From assembly GCA_023935145.1 (NCBI GenBank), contig CM043698.1, positions 21,393,001 to 21,457,000 of the forward strand: DNA of 64,000 bases, read 5' to 3'. The notes below the pieces were generated by a model, which was not told the origin of the DNA, did not search any database, and worked only from the letters and a program-made list of their open reading frames with translations. Numbering within the stretch: the first letter of the stretch is position 1; each line of letters opens with the position of its first letter. A program made the position numbers and the translations under genes. Shown here piece by piece: positions 12,071-26,143 of this stretch. This DNA comes from Bretschneidera sinensis (lineage: Eukaryota; Streptophyta; Magnoliopsida; Brassicales; Akaniaceae).

Positions 12071-13470
12071 AAATGAATCATTCAATAAAAATTTTGATCT
12101 AAGAGAAAAAATCAGTCAATACTCAATATTAATCTTTCAAAGGTTTTTAAGTTTGAATTTTACAGGTAATTATTTGTATAGAAATTAAGTTTGACTCGGT
12201 TGGATTTGGTTGGATTGGGTTGGGTTGAATTGGTTAGAGTCAATCATTACTCAATGGATCGCATAATTTTTTAATTTTAATACAAGCCAACCTGTTATAT
12301 AAATTTCATTCATAACCCAATTTAAAAAAACTCGAGTTAATTTGTTCAATCAAATACATTTTAAATAGAATTGATTGGATTTGAATAGATCAGATTAGAT
12401 TTTTGTCCTTTTTTTTCTATAATACATGTTAATTATTACAATAGAATTTTAAAAGTATTAAAATATACTACTCATATTATAATATCTATCGAACATTCTA
12501 ATTTCAAAAGTCAAATTATTTTATAAAAAATCAAATCACTGGTTAGTAATACTCTTTACATAATTAAATTCAAGCTTTCGTAGGTTACAAGCTGGGTTTA
12601 AAATTCAAGCCTAACGCGACGTAAATTTAACTAAGGTTATAATTTTTTAAAAAGAAAATTATCATTGAGGTCTCATTGTTGTGTCTATTTGATCGTCAGT
12701 TTTCAATGAATGTCAATTTGCCATTTAATGTTCTGTTTCAACCCAATTCGATCTTCTATCCAAATCCGTTCATTATTTACCGTTCATTCTTATTATTATA
12801 CACAAATTTTAATAGATGGATATGGATAGAAGGTCTAATTAAATCGAAACAGAACGTTCAAAACTAAATTGACACACGTTGAAAATTAAGCATCAAATGA
12901 AACCTTAAAAAAAAAATTATATTTTTCTCTAAAATTTTTCAACCCTACCTTAATTCAACCTTAGAAAATCTCAATTATATTTTGCTCAATATCCAGGTTG
13001 GGATGGAATTGAGTCGAGTTAACTTTCCCAACTTGCAACCCTAAAATATTGTACGTACGATCCAGATTTATCAGTGCAATATAAAAGTTAATATAGGAAG
13101 CTAAGGTGTTGGTCATGGTAATATCTAAAATTATCTACTTCATCAAATTTACTTTATAAAGCCCAGCCCATCACGGAAATGGATCTATTTAATGGTGGTC
13201 CATGCATTTCTTTGGAAGACCATCGTCATTGACATACCTCGTGATATTCCAAGGTCTAGATACTCCTTCACGTGAAGGTGAACAAAAGGAACAATACTCT
13301 GGCAATCACTTCAAATTTAAAAAAAAAAAATAAACTCCCTTATCACATAAGAGATTGTGCCTAAAATATTGGCCTTTTAACACTCAGCTGCATATGATCA
13401 CATGAGCAACATTGAACATAACAGTCGTATTGAATAGGAAGGGTCAAGATAACAATGGTATTTTTTCTTG
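12071..13470. other. AT-rich intergenic DNA with weak hAT-like traces
   Basis: No gene was seen. GGTTGGATTTGGTTGG-type runs near 12200 and a complement of TAGGGTTGCAAGTTGGG near 13026-13045 resemble the ends of plant hAT relics. No paired terminus or target duplication could be found. Confidence 0.3.
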
Positions 13471-13473
13471 CGG

Positions 13474-15169
13474 TAGGTGTGGGTTTGAATTGAATTTTTT
13501 TTTAAGTTATTTGAATTTAGGCTCGATTAAAAAAGTTTAAATTTTAACTTGATAAATAAATTTGCTTATCTTAACAAATCGAGCTCTAGATTATTCGACT
13601 CGTGAGTTTTACGAATTCATTTGATTAATATAAATTTTTTTAAAAAAAATTCTATTTATTATAATATTAATTTATATTTATATCGGCCAGAGTTCGGATG
13701 AATTTTTTAGTTATCGAGTTCCAACCAAATTTTCAGAGCATCTAATTTAAGTGTTTGTTGTGGATGTTTGAATAGCACAAATCCAAAATAATTGCTAATG
13801 TAAAGTGAACTTAAAATGTTCAAATTGTTTAATAAAAAATAAAATTAAAGAAAAATGCTAAATGCCCAATCTATATTAATTCATTTTTTTCCTTATGTGC
13901 AAAATTAATAAATAAATAAAAAAACCCTCTCTTTCAACTTTGTTTGAAATATTAGCATACAAGAATACCAACGGATATAATCAAATTTCATTGCTACAAA
14001 AGTCTGAAAATGACACAGAGAAATAATGAACACAGAAGTCTATATTCAATAACCTACCAAGCTCAACTGCTCAAGCCTTTTTATTTATTTTTTAAAATGG
14101 AGACGAAGCTCAAGGTTGAATGTAAAAGGCGGGGATTATGAGAATGTAAAGAACTCACTTTGGAAAAGTAACCACCGAGCATGCTCGTATAAATCAAAAG
14201 TCGAGGGTTATTGCTTTTTGGTCACTTTGGCTTGGGTTTTTTAATCATATTGTCAAACCCACAATTTGCTAGCTAGCCGTTTGGTTGGCATTTTTGATTT
14301 TAACTTTTTTAGTTGGAAGTTCAAGCTCAAAAGTTAGGAAAATATATATAAGAAAATGAAAGTTGAACTAATTAAGCCCTTGTTTCGTTTGGGTTTGTAA
14401 GTAAATTTATGTTACTTATTTGTGCTTAAATTCTGTTGTTTATTAAAATAAGATTGATTTTATTGTGATTTATATAAGTTAATTTTTTATTTTAATTCAA
14501 TCATTTATTAAAATTAATATTTTATTACATATAGATAACATACAAATCTCTAGATACATACTTATGCCTCTTTTTTTTATAACATTTTCTCGATTCCCCC
14601 ACCAAGAAAAGAAACATTTAATCTTCTTTGCAAAATCTCTTCCTCATCTCCGGTCAGTCATGACGATGAAGTACTTATTCTCTTTCTTTTTTACTTTTTA
14701 TCTCAGAAATTTTGTGATTCACTTTGGTTATTTATTTTTTTTTATAATTTTTTATCAACCTCTTTAAAAACCGAGCTTTTATCGAACTATTCGAGCTCGA
14801 GCTCGATCAAAGCTCGACTAGATTGAGCTTGAAACTTAGGCTTGAATAGATTATCGAGTCGAGTTCGAATACTTTAAAATTCAGCTCAAAAAACTCTCAA
14901 AAAGTTTGATAAGGTATTATCGAGCTCGAATCAATATTTTTTTATTAAAATTATAGTTCGGGCTCGAGCTTAAACTCGAATGGACAATCAAGGCTCAGGC
15001 TCAAGCTCAGATAGACTCGATTGTTACCGAGCTCGAATCGAGCCGAGCTGAACTCGAGCCTTCATAAAATTTATCGAACTCGAGTTCAAACTCGAGCCTG
15101 TTCATTTAAGCTCGAACTGAACTCGAAAACCTAAATATTTGGGCTCAATTCGGTTCGAATTCACCCCTA
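13474..15169. mobile_element. hAT-like element or nested pair of ends (GAGCTCGA-rich)
   Basis: The left end TAGGTGTGGGTTTGAATTGAAT (13474) is an imperfect inverted match to the right end, whose complement reads TAGGGGTGAATTCGAACC (to 15169). Subterminal DNA on the right (14775-15130) is packed with CGAGCTCGA-type motifs, typical of this class. The flanking 8-mers differ (TCTTGCGG versus ATCCTCTC), so the two ends may belong to different insertions or the duplication has decayed. There is no transposase frame. Confidence 0.4.
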
Positions 15170-15838
15170 ATCCTCTCTCCACTTTCTTCCCTAGATCTCC
15201 CTAAATCTGCTGGTTCTAGCAACCTTTCTCCACTGGAACTAGATTTGGATGCTGAAGATGATGATTGTCCGTGCAAAGGGAGTGAAAGGTTTCTCGTCGA
15301 ATTTGATATCTTTTCAGGTTGTAGCTATAGTCAAGAGTGACAGAAGAAGAAACAGCATCTAGAATTGATAATTTTATAAAAAAAACATAGCAATAAATAA
15401 AATTGGATTCACATTTTATAAATTATGTTGTACGCTAAATATTTTTTCATTTAATTTTAATTGATTATGAGATTTAAATAGTAAACTAGTTCATATTATT
15501 CATATTTAAAATTATAAAATAGATACTAATAATCATCCGTTAGTTGTCGCTCTCAACTATAAATAATGGTATAATAAAAAAATAAATCACCAAACACAAG
15601 ACTGTTTCATAAGTTTTAAACAAACAAGGCCTAAGTGGCACCATGCAAAATTCAGTAGCATTTTGTATATCTTATCAAAATAACTTGTCTGTTGTCATGC
15701 AATATTAAATTTTAGAACTAAATAAATGTTTCCTTTAATGATAAATCTTGTCGTTTATCCCTCAAATTTGATTGCAATTATAATTTTCAAGACTCTTTCC
15801 AAATGTTTTAAAATTAATAGAGATGTTATGCTGACATG

Positions 15839-16337
15839 TAGGGATGACAAAATAATTTATTTTTGAGAAAGCTTTAAAATTCTTCAACTCGTCAATGATG
15901 GGTATAAATGAGATTTTATTCCTATCGAAATGGGGATAATTTTTTTTAAAAATCTTTGATTTGAACGGAGATGAAGACGAAATGAACAATCTTCGCACCG
16001 TAATATTCATGTCCTCTATTACATTATGTTTTTATATTTTATATAAATATATTAGATAAACTTGCTAATTACCCAACTAACCCCTTAAATTTTTGTTTTA
16101 TTTTTTTTAACGAGAGATGACATGTACTTGGATTTGTGGGGTGTAGAAATGATATAGTTTGAATATTTATTTTATTATTAAAAAAATTGGGTTAAACGGG
16201 AATGAAGATTAAGATCTTCATAAATCTTCAACGGGGACGAAGACGGGGACAAATGACAAATTGAAATATTCGATTGGGATAAGAACAGGAACGGAGATGA
16301 TACTTTTCGTTTCAAACCCGTCCTGTTGCCATCCCTA
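15839..16337. mobile_element. Non-autonomous hAT element (499 bp) with perfect 8 bp TSD
   Basis: The terminal inverted repeats are TAGGGATGACAA at the left and the complement of TAGGGATGGCAA at the right (11 of 12 match). The element is flanked by an exact 8 bp direct repeat, CTGACATG, at 15831-15838 and 16338-16345, as expected for hAT transposition. The interior has GGGGACGAAGACGGGG-like subterminal motifs and no transposase frame, so it is a MITE-sized, non-autonomous copy. Confidence 0.85.
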
Positions 16338-16345
16338 CTGACATG

Positions 16346-18174
16346 GCAAGCATGTGATGTTTTGAATGTCCCAACTCCCAAGCATGTGATCTCTTGAATA
16401 TCTCAAAATAGCAATTCTTTGTTAAATCGAGTCTAAAATGTTATCTCAAAATTCTTTTGATAATTTTGGAGAATTTCACCGATGATATTATTGAATAATT
16501 CGAGACTTATCAATCACACAAATAATAAATAAAAAGAAAATAATAAGACACAATATACCCAGATTCACTCCAAAATATGATCATATCTTGCCAGAAGTTT
16601 CACTATAATCAGTCTCTCAAATCTCTCATAACAACATGCACTTAGTACATGAAGAGTATTTATAAGCAACTTAAGATACTCTAATTAGGGTTTCCGCTTT
16701 ACCGTAAAATCATGATTATTCATATGCCAAAGCTCAAATCGTCAAATAACAAACTCAGATCCAAAACATGCACAGACACAAGCATAGCTATCAGTGAAAT
16801 TCTTTAAAAATTATTATTAAATATTTTAGATTCAGTCTAACAAAAATAAAATAGTTCCAAAACTTTTTTAATGTAAAATATGGGATATGTATTGCTGCGC
16901 TGAAATCGGAAATGAGAAAATGAAAATAACAAAAAGAGAGAAGTTTAAAAAAAATAACCGTTGGAAAGCCGTCCAGTTCGAATAATTCCCCCATTTTAGT
17001 ATTCAAGCCACCATTTCATAAGTTAACAACAACCATCATTGCAACTCATAAATTCTAAAAAGAACAATAAACCGTTATCTGAACGGTTGAATTTTCATGG
17101 CTGCATATGATCTACTTGATTAATTTAGCACTTTCTCCATTGCAACATAAAGAAGTCAACAATAACCATGTATATTCTCATAATTGCCCCCTTTTTGTTA
17201 GGTTCTTTAATGATTAGATGTGTTTATCAAGTTTTAAAAAATTTAAAATTGAATTGTAATGATTAGAGTCCGATTCTGTTCCGTAATAATTCTGACAGTT
17301 AGTCAGTCATTAATAATTATAAAAAATATTTAAATAATAATTATATTAAAAAATTAAATATTAAAATTATTATTTAATTCATTCGTGATTATTAATGAAT
17401 TTTTTTAATTTTATAATAACTTAAATTAATCTGATTTAAGTGGTATCATCTCTATAATTATCATCAAACTTCAAAGTGTATATAAAAAGAAAGAAATATC
17501 TTCTGTATGATAAGATATAAATTGAATCTTTTCAAATATAATTATCAAAACTGTTGTCTCATACCGAACGTTCTTGATTTCGTGTTTGTTAATGAAAAAA
17601 AAAATGAAAAATAAGCTTTGTAAAAAAAACCATTAAATCCACAAAAGAAAGACTAATTTCAAGTTTTTTTTTTTTGCCATTTTTTCTATCTTTTGACTAC
17701 TAACAAAAAAAGAGAGAGTATGAAACCATCTCATTATGTTTTTTTTAGTATATTAATAGAGAGATGATCAAACTCATATCTCATGTATGAATAATCTTGA
17801 AAATAACCATTAAATCAAAGAGGTTAGAATTACCTTTTGTTATGTATCTAGCATTCCCTTGTAAAAAGTTTTTTTCTCACACCAAAATTTATTTTATAAC
17901 AATTTTGAGATTTAAATCTTTTTTATTTAAAAATTAAAATAAATATCAGATTTATATTAAAATTAAATGTCACTCTGATAATTTTAAATTTAAATTTTAT
18001 TTATTTAATAATATGACATGACATTATGAACTAGACTTATTTTAGTTCTCATAAAATAATTCAAATTCATGATTTTGAACTCAACATTAGACCATCCCCC
18101 TTGGACCACCTTTCAGTTTTCACTAAAATTCTGGTTTGAAGACTAAAGGCTCTGTTTTTTAGAACGATTTTTTT
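16346..18174. other. AT-rich intergenic DNA, possible LTR relic near 16400-16790
   Basis: No gene was seen. On the minus strand, 16400-16790 has LTR-like features: a TATAAATAC box near 16660 and a long leader ending near a GAATCTGGGTATATTG stretch. Neither terminus could be paired. The rest is low-complexity AT-rich sequence. Confidence 0.25.
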
Positions 18175-18393
18175 GAGTTAATTATAAAAAATATTTTATG
18201 ATTGATTTTATTTTTAAAAAATACTTTAAAATTTTTTATGATAAAAAATATCATGTGACATATTTTTATTAACAAAAAATTTATTATGATTGACTAAAAA
18301 AACATATTATAGAATATTTTTTATTTATAAAAACATCTTATGGAATATTTTTAAAAATAAAATAAATTACAATATTTTTTTATAATTAAACCC
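18175..18393. mobile_element. AT-rich MITE with long inverted repeats
   Basis: The left arm GAGTTAATTATAAAAAATA and the complement of the right arm (GGGTTTAATTATAAAAAA) match. The inverted similarity continues through the next ~50 bp (ATTTTATTTTTAAAAAATA). A second, diverged copy of the same family lies at 44190-44425. There is no coding capacity. Confidence 0.6.
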
Positions 18394-19332
18394 TTTTTAA
18401 AAATAAAATCTAACATATGATTATGGGCAATAAGATAGCAAAAAGCAGCTTCTGACCTATAGCCCTAAAAACGGCATCACCAAATCTCCTCAATCCATTC
18501 AAATCAACTGACCAATTTACCATTTAGTAGTATTAATTGACGGGTCAAATAACGATCGGGGTTCTGATTGCCTATTTGAAAGTGTTTTTTTTTTTTTTAA
18601 TTTTTAAAATTAAAACATTTATTTTGAAAAGAAAAACTAAAGTATTTAAATTTTAATCAAATACATATTAAAATATTTGTTATTATTAAAAAGTAAATAT
18701 TAGCAATAAAAAACCTGCAACAAAGTGGATGATAGTAAGTAGTAGTAGCCGTTGGTTACATAAATTATTCAATTCATTTAACTAATTAAGATCACCAGTA
18801 ATAAGTCAAGTTGGGTGCAAAAGAAAAGGCTGCATTTTCATATGTGCCCCACTGATTTAAATTAAATCGTTTTATTTGTTGTATATAATTTATATACTTC
18901 GAATTATTTTTTCAATCCTTAAATTTAAAAAAAAAACATTCAACTATACCTTAATTAATCAAGATATGTAATCTAATTACAAATGGGTTTTTTCAGCAGT
19001 TTAATGTTGAAAAATGTATGATTCTACCTTAATTTAATTTCACGCATCAATTCCATACTACCTAATGTAGTGTTAATAAAATATTATTTGAGTATTTTGA
19101 AACGATGTCATACGCAAATAGTATAATGATTGATTTGATTGCAATATAAATCTGTACCATCGTATAATCCGTATAAAAATCTACAATATTACCACATTAC
19201 CAAACTAAACCAGAATAAACAATTAACATATAAATAGAACAAATAACTCATACTAGCATCTCAATACATGCTAAGCATGTGTTGATCTGCTCTTTTATGT
19301 AATAAAACAATATGTTAACAATTAATATGATT
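18394..19332. other. AT-rich intergenic DNA
   Basis: No gene, RNA or bounded repeat could be supported on either strand. Confidence 0.5.
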
Positions 19333-19545
19333 TGAAGATAAGAGAGATAAAGAGAGTCAATAAGTTAAATCTAAGTGAAAAATTGGGAGAGGAAAGGCAG
19401 AGATTGAAGATAAGAGAGATAAGAAAAGTGGGGAAGTTAAGTCTAAGTGAGATAATGAGAGAGAAAAACATGGATTGAAGATAAAAAGATATAAGAAGAA
19501 TGGAGAAGTTAATTTTGAGTGGGATAATGGGAGAAAGATGTGGGG
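19333..19545. repeat. Purine-rich minisatellite, three ~70 bp units
   Basis: Three diverged tandem units each begin GAAGATAA(G/A)A and contain AGTTAA(A/G)T followed by GAGTG or AAGTGA. Unit starts are about 19333, 19404 and 19476. One strand is almost entirely purines. Confidence 0.65.
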
Positions 19546-20370
19546 ATTTGGAGTCAACTGGGTTACATATATAACTCTATTTAAATATTTGATTTATATA
19601 TATAAGTAAGGATTTATGAGACATTTTGAGAGTGAACACTAAATTGGGATTCTGGCTTTATTAATAGCAGTGAGAGTTGAAATTGGGACCTTGTGGCTCC
19701 AAATCCTTAACTTTAGTCTTTTTTACCATTGAGCCAAGTCTTATTGGCTATTTGAAGATCTAAGTATTAGTGTCGAGTTGGTTTGTTACTGATAAAAGTA
19801 GTGAACGACTGATATAATTTTTAAACTGTGAGTTTACACTTTTCGATTGGATATATATATGATTTTTTTATCATATGTTGGATAAAAACAATGAAAAATC
19901 TAGGGAAAAAAAGAAAAAAAAATATTAGCTCCCACTTCCTATTCCTCTCAAAATAAGATAATTATGATTTGCATATGTGACAAGAAAGTATCAATCCTCT
20001 TACTAGTCTGTTCTACCAAATGATAAAGAAGACCACTAAACTTTTTTTTTCTTCATTTCACTCATCTTTCCTCCCACTTTTCTTATGATAGCACACTCAC
20101 CACATTTGTTGTGTAACGAAAAAGATCCTAGAATATATATAAGACCCTATGAATAAAAAATAACTTCAGTTAAATTTTTTCGGTAATGTGTCCGTGGCGT
20201 TACAAATGGTTTCATAGTTGACCTAAGTCCAAAACAATGTAGATGTATGGTGTTCTTAACGGGTTAGAACTGTTGGTTTGATTTGTGATCTATGTGACAT
20301 CTCTCTAAACAAGAGAAATTTATGATGATCCACATCACACATCGATATTGTAATAGAAAATATCTTGATA

Positions 20371-20542
20371 TATATGTAAGACTTTATAAGTCAAAAGTAA
20401 TTTCGGTTAGCATCCATGGGTTATAGACTCATAGTGTTACAAATGATATCTGAGATATATGTAAGACCTTATGAGTCAAAAGTAATTTCGGTTAGCATCC
20501 ATGGGTTATAGACTCATAGTGTTATAAATGATATCTGAGTCG
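20371..20542. repeat. 86 bp tandem duplication
   Basis: The unit starting TATATGTAAGAC at 20371 recurs at 20457 with about three substitutions. Both copies contain AGCATCCATGGGTTATAGAC. A more diverged relative is present near 20138. It may be part of an old LTR, but no element ends were found. Confidence 0.75.
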
Positions 20543-23092
20543 ACTCAGGCTCACTACCATGTGGATGTATGATATTTTGGGCTCTTAACGTGTTGGAACA
20601 ATTCATTTGATTTGTGATATGCACAATTTATATCAGTTTCTCGCAAACAAGAGGCATGTGAACCCTAAAGTAACTTAAGTTATCTTTTATGGGTGATGAG
20701 CATCTAATTAGAAAAAAATTCATACCTTGGAGAAGAGTTAGGACATTCTAAAAAAAATGCAACATTTAAGTTGGGGTCTAATAAGAGATGATTTGGTTTA
20801 TTTGGAGTTTTGAGGGTGGTGTTTCGAGTTCTTATGTATTTCACTTTTTTTTTTAAAGTTTGCTAGTTGGTATGTCGTTGTGTTATTTGATTGGACTTGT
20901 TCTTGATCATTTGCTCCATCATTTTAATTTATGTTTATTATTTTTGGATGATCCATTTTGTATCCTATGCAACTTGTTTTATTAATAAAACTTTCTTTCA
21001 ACATTCAAGAAAAAAGAAAAGGTCAAAATTCACAAACCCAAATTACTTAGTCTTAAATCTTTGAGACAACTATGAGAGAGATTAAAACAAACCAGTGATT
21101 TAGGGCTCCTATTTGTGATTTAATACCAATTAGTGAGAGAAATTAAGCTTGATTAAAAAAGACATTAAGGATTAAGAGCAAATTAAGATCCCCATAATAG
21201 TCCTACCTACGCTAAGCAAGAGGCAAACATTTACCTTTAGGTAAAGGAGTCCCAATTTTGCAAGATTAATTAAAATTTGATGACCCACTTATAAAAAATT
21301 GAAGTTCAGTGATGAAATCCAACATTTAAGCAAAGTCAAGAGACCAAAATTGGATGTAAGCAAAGTGCCTTTTCAACTACAAGATCTACCATATGAACTA
21401 TCTGAACTTGAAATTTCCATTATTAAAATAGAAATTAATGAGCAAAAGGTTTTTTATATAATAACGAGCAAAAGTTTTTTTATATAATAATGAGCAAGAG
21501 TTTTAGCCAAATAATTTTTCACTATTTTGAGTTTTAATTGATATATATGGATGGATGGTTTATATTTACTAGGAAATTAATCGGATTAGAAGCTTGAATA
21601 CCTTTTATAAAAAAAAAATATAGAAAAAAATTAACCAAAATATGGTAATTGTCCTCTTCCATGAAACCTGGATTTACAAGTCTTCCAAATTTCCTTGCAA
21701 CACTACTTGTGATTTGCCCAAAAAAAAAAGGCCACAAGTTTTCAAAGTTGATCATTAAAGAATCAACACCCACAATTTAAAGTGGAAAGAAGAAAAAAAA
21801 AAAGAATATGAAAATTATATGCTCTCAGAAAAATAAAATAAAAAGATCTAGTTTTAATAAAAATATATCAAAGTTCTAGGGCTTTAACACATATTTTTCC
21901 TTTTTCCCAACCAGGCAGGTACGAGAAATTCATCAAAGAGAAAGTTTTAGAAAAATCATCAACAACATATGCTTTGTACCTGTACCTCAAGTAATTATCA
22001 TCCTCATTAGTAACTTTGCTTTGCTTTATTATATTTTTTACTACAAGATTTCATTAGCTCAATTGAATCAGAGCCATTAGTAAAGGGAAAAAATAAGAGA
22101 AAAGAAGGTAGAGAGAAAAAAAAAGATGAGAGAGAATAGAAAAACCATATGATTAATATTTTTTATATTTTATTTAGTAAAAATGATGAAACAAATGATA
22201 GGAAAAAACAAGAAGACAAGAAAATGTAGTTTAGTTTAATTTTCACTTTTCAATCATTCTCAATTTAGAGGATTGTGATTTGTTAATAAAGAAAAAAATA
22301 ATTATCATATTATTCTTTTCTTTCACTTTCTTTCTTATAAAATGATACTGCGATTGTAGCAAAGTTGAAAGTTTAAGTTTTAAGTTTATCAAAATTGATA
22401 TATTATGGTTTTAAGTGAAGATAAACTCCAAACTTAGATAATTTGTTTAGTTTATTGACAAAATTATTATGGAATAAGACTGAGATTCAAATGAGATAGC
22501 TTCTGTCTCATTCTCGTCGGGACAAAAAGTTAATATTAAGATTAAGTCAATCTTAACTTAATCCCAAATAAATAATTTTAGAGTGAACCAAACATGGTGT
22601 AAAGGATTACATGATACTAATTTTAGCCAATCCCACTTGAGTTCCTCCCATCAAACAGGCCCGAGGTTTTTAAAGTGCAAATAAGCCAAAAAAAATTATC
22701 CACAGTGTAATTGGGTGAATGTTAACTAGCATTGAGGGTAAAACGGTACCGCTATTGGCTTTTGAGTATTGACACATGACACATCCGTCAGCCGACAGCT
22801 ACCAGACCACCTTATTTATTATTATTTTGAACGTATCCTCTACTCACAGTTAAGGATTTGAGAGAGACAAAAGGGAAAGAGAGACGTTAGCATAGCATGT
22901 GGCCATTAGCAGTTGCCCTTCACTCTTCAAAATCAAAATTCTCTCTTCTAGCACAGAGAATAAACAAAAAGAACCAAACCAAAAACGATGTTTTCACTTC
23001 CTCGAAGAATCTGATGAGATTGTAGTTCTCTTTATTGTACTATTTCCTTTTCCTTTTTTTAAATCATTCTTTTCAAGCAAAGTGTGTTCAAA
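20543..23092. other. Intergenic DNA and 5' flank of ROPGEF5
   Basis: This is AT-rich and without a recognisable gene. The last ~230 bp (from about 22860) look like a transcribed leader: GA-rich, then CT/T-rich sequence leading to the ROPGEF5 start codon at 23093. Around 20800-21010 there is a T-rich stretch ending in AATAAAAC, possibly a retroelement 3' end, but this is unproven. Confidence 0.35.
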
Positions 23093-26000
23093 ATGGAAAA
23101 TTTAGGGAAGAACAGTGTAGGATTTGAAAAGAGAAAAGCTGGGTTTGAGTTCAAAAGTGGTGGGACTGAGTCGATGAGCGAGTCTGGGACTGAGTCAACA
23201 GAGAGCAGTTCAACAGGGTCAAGCTGCGGAGCGTTTGCAAAGGAAAGGAAGGCAACGGGCCCCTCTTCGCCTCCGCTTTTGGGTTGGCCTATAAGGAAAG
23301 CTGAGGTGTGCAAGAACTCAGTTGATAATGGAAATGAAGATGATAAGAAAGCTACCCATTTGGATGATTCCAAGTTTAAGAAGATCGACACAAAGATTTC
23401 AGGTTAGTTTTGCTTTTTTTTTTTTGCTCTGTTTAGTTGCTGCGAAAATGTAGGAAAAGATAAGAAATTTTGAATAACAGAGAGTGCCTAACAAAACTAT
23501 TTAGCATTGTTTAGATGTTATAAAAGCAAAAGAACAACCAAAGTTAAGTATTTCCTTTTCAAAATTCTTAGAAACCACATAGTGCGCTACTTTTGTATCT
23601 TGATTATTTCTTTCAAATGTTGAGTGGTATCTGGTTTTGGTTGTGGATTTTTTTGAATTGAAACCCATTAATTTGTAATCTTATTCTTCTCCATTTTTCT
23701 TTTCTTTTGTAAATTTGAATAGAGATTGATATGATGAAGGAGAGGTTTTCAAAGTTGTTGCTTGGTGAAGACATGTCAGGTTCTGGTAAAGGGGTCTGCA
23801 CAGCTTTAGCTATCTCTAACGCCATCACCAATCTCTGTGGTACTCTCTCTTTGTATTACTCGCTGTGTGTGTTTTTGTGGAACATTTAATCCAGTTTTTC
23901 TTATTTTCATTGTAATATTACTGTATTATGTAGCTACAATTTTTGGGCAACTTTGGAGATTAGAACCCTTACCTCATGAGAAGAAATCAATGTGGAGAAG
24001 AGAAATGGAATGGCTCCTTTGTGTTAGTGATCACGTTGTTGAATTGATACCCTCTTGGCAAACGATTCCGGATGGAAGCAAGCTCGAGGTAATTCTAAAT
24101 CTACTACTGATTTCAACTAAAAATTAGATGAACAATTTTTAAGATATCTTGCTTAATCCATAAAATCCTACTTGGATGCTGACAAAACCCAGGAAAAGAA
24201 AACATATCATCAATTTTAGAGTTTTGATTTTGACTACTTGGAGTTAGACCTGAAAACAATAACTCAAATGAATTATACCTAATTTCTTAAAGATGATTAT
24301 AATTCATGTTCATCAGTTCATTAGTGAAAGAAATGAGTAATCATTTTTTTTTTGAACTTTCTGCATTTTCAGGTCATGACTTGCAGGCCAAGATCAGATA
24401 TTTTTATCAATCTCCCAGCTTTGCGTAAACTAGATAACATGCTTCTTGTAAGAATTAACCTTTCTCGTTTTTGCTGTGTTATTTTAGTATGAGAAATCTA
24501 TTACGAATCTATAAGCCCTTTTCTTGAATCTGACAGGAAATATTGGACAGTTTCACGGATACAGAATTTTGGTATGTCGATCAAGGGATCATAGCGCCAG
24601 AGGGTGATGGCTCTGCCTCTTTCCGCAAAACAATTCAGAGGCAAGAGGAAAAGTGGTGGCTACCGGTGCCCCGTGTACCTCCTGGTGGCCTCAGTGAAAA
24701 TTCAAAAAAGAAATTGAATCACACACGTGAATGCACTAATCAAATATTGAAAGCTGCAATGGCCATCAACAGCATTTCCTTAGCAGAAATGGAAGTTCCC
24801 GACTCATACTTGGAATCTCTTCCAAAGGTTTGAAAATCCAACTTTATGAGATAAATCTGTTAAAACATTTAGACCACATCCTCCATATTTGCTAAAACTT
24901 CCCAAATCATGCTCCACTTCTCATTTAATGAATTAATTTGATGCCCATCTCAAATTTAATACCGATCTGCCTTTCTTATATAGATAGTTCACTAGTTATG
25001 CTAAATTGCTAAGTAATTCGAGAAGGAAAATCGACATGTTTCTGAGTTGATGTGTGTGTGTTTTGCTTTTCCACTTCTCGATCATACTTAATTGTTATAG
25101 ACCAAAGAGGGATAAGATTGTGAACTATTCAGTTAATTCGTTGCATCTTCCTTACCGTTTGATGTTATAATTATACAAAGGATGATCTGACATTGAAATC
25201 TTGACGATTTTCTTGCAGAATGGGAGATCCTGTCTGGGAGATGTTATTTACAGGTATATCACATCACATCAATTCTCAGCAGAGTGGCTGCTTGATTGCC
25301 TTGACCTGTCATCTGAGCATGTTGCTCTGGAGATTGCAAATCGCGTGGAAGCCTCAATATATGTGTGGCGTCGAAGAGGTCATTCGAAACTTCCAGTTAA
25401 ACCAAGCCGCTCTACTGCAAAGTCATCATGGGAGATGGTGAAGGACCTAATGGTTGATGGAGATAAAAGGGAGGTGTTAGCAGAAAGAGCCGAAAGTCTC
25501 CTGCTTTGCTTGAAACAGCGTTTCCCTAGTCTAACACAAACTACCTTGGATACAAGCAAGATCCAGTGCAACAAGGTACAAATTTCTAATTTTTTTCAAA
25601 GATATATTTACTGTAAAGCTTCAGTAAACTTATTGATTTAAAACTTTGCAGGATGTCGGAAAGTCCATTCTCGAGAGCTACTCAAGAGTTTTAGAAAGCT
25701 TGGCATATAACACTGTGGCTCGTATTGATGATTTATTATATGTGGATGACTTAACAAAGCATTCGGATAAATTGTCATCGGTTCCTACAGTCAGTGTAAT
25801 TGCTCACAAGAAGGTATCAATCCCGTACTCAGTGCCCGTCTCAGGCACTCCATATAAAACAACTTTCTCTACGCCAAGCTTTTCTCCTGTACCAGTAATT
25901 AGCCCTGCAAGGGGAGAGAGAACTCCTTTTCTCACTAGCAAGAACAACAATGACAAGAATCACCGCCGTGGCTTTGGAGTGAAGAGAGTCTTGACAAATT

Positions 26001-26143
26001 ATCTTGGTGTCGACTCGAAAGCGAAGATCTGTTGCAATCCTACTGATGGGTCATCTTCAATCCCAAACACCACCAATAAGACAGAAGGTTTGGGGCATCA
26101 AAAGAACTCATCAACTCACCAAAATGGGACTAAGACGCGTTAA
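23093..26143 (+). CDS. ROPGEF5: ROP guanine nucleotide exchange factor (PRONE domain), 7 exons, 598 aa
   Basis: Coding exons are 23093-23402, 23723-23839, 23934-24088, 24373-24447, 24537-24827, 25219-25575 and 25652-26143. All splice sites are GT-AG and all phases agree. Residues 1-103 form a variable, Ser/Glu-rich N-terminus with the [10 protein letters not shown] motif of plant RopGEFs. Residues ~104-470 form the PRONE catalytic domain: [98 protein letters not shown]. Residues 471-598 form a variable Ser/Pro-rich tail, which in family members restrains activity and receives receptor-kinase input. The role is to activate ROP/RAC GTPases at the plasma membrane in polar growth. The subfamily call ROPGEF5 rests mainly on position between GC1 and MEE60. 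The ATG at 23093 is preferred over an upstream in-frame GTG. Confidence 0.95.

Noticed and set aside
12180..13060. Possible hAT element between GGTTGG-rich DNA and a GGGTTGCAAG end
   Set aside because: Only one convincing terminus; no paired inverted repeat and no 8 bp duplication could be found.
23059..23391. 110-codon minus-strand frame over ROPGEF5 exon 1
   Set aside because: It is the antisense shadow of a well-supported exon with no family match.
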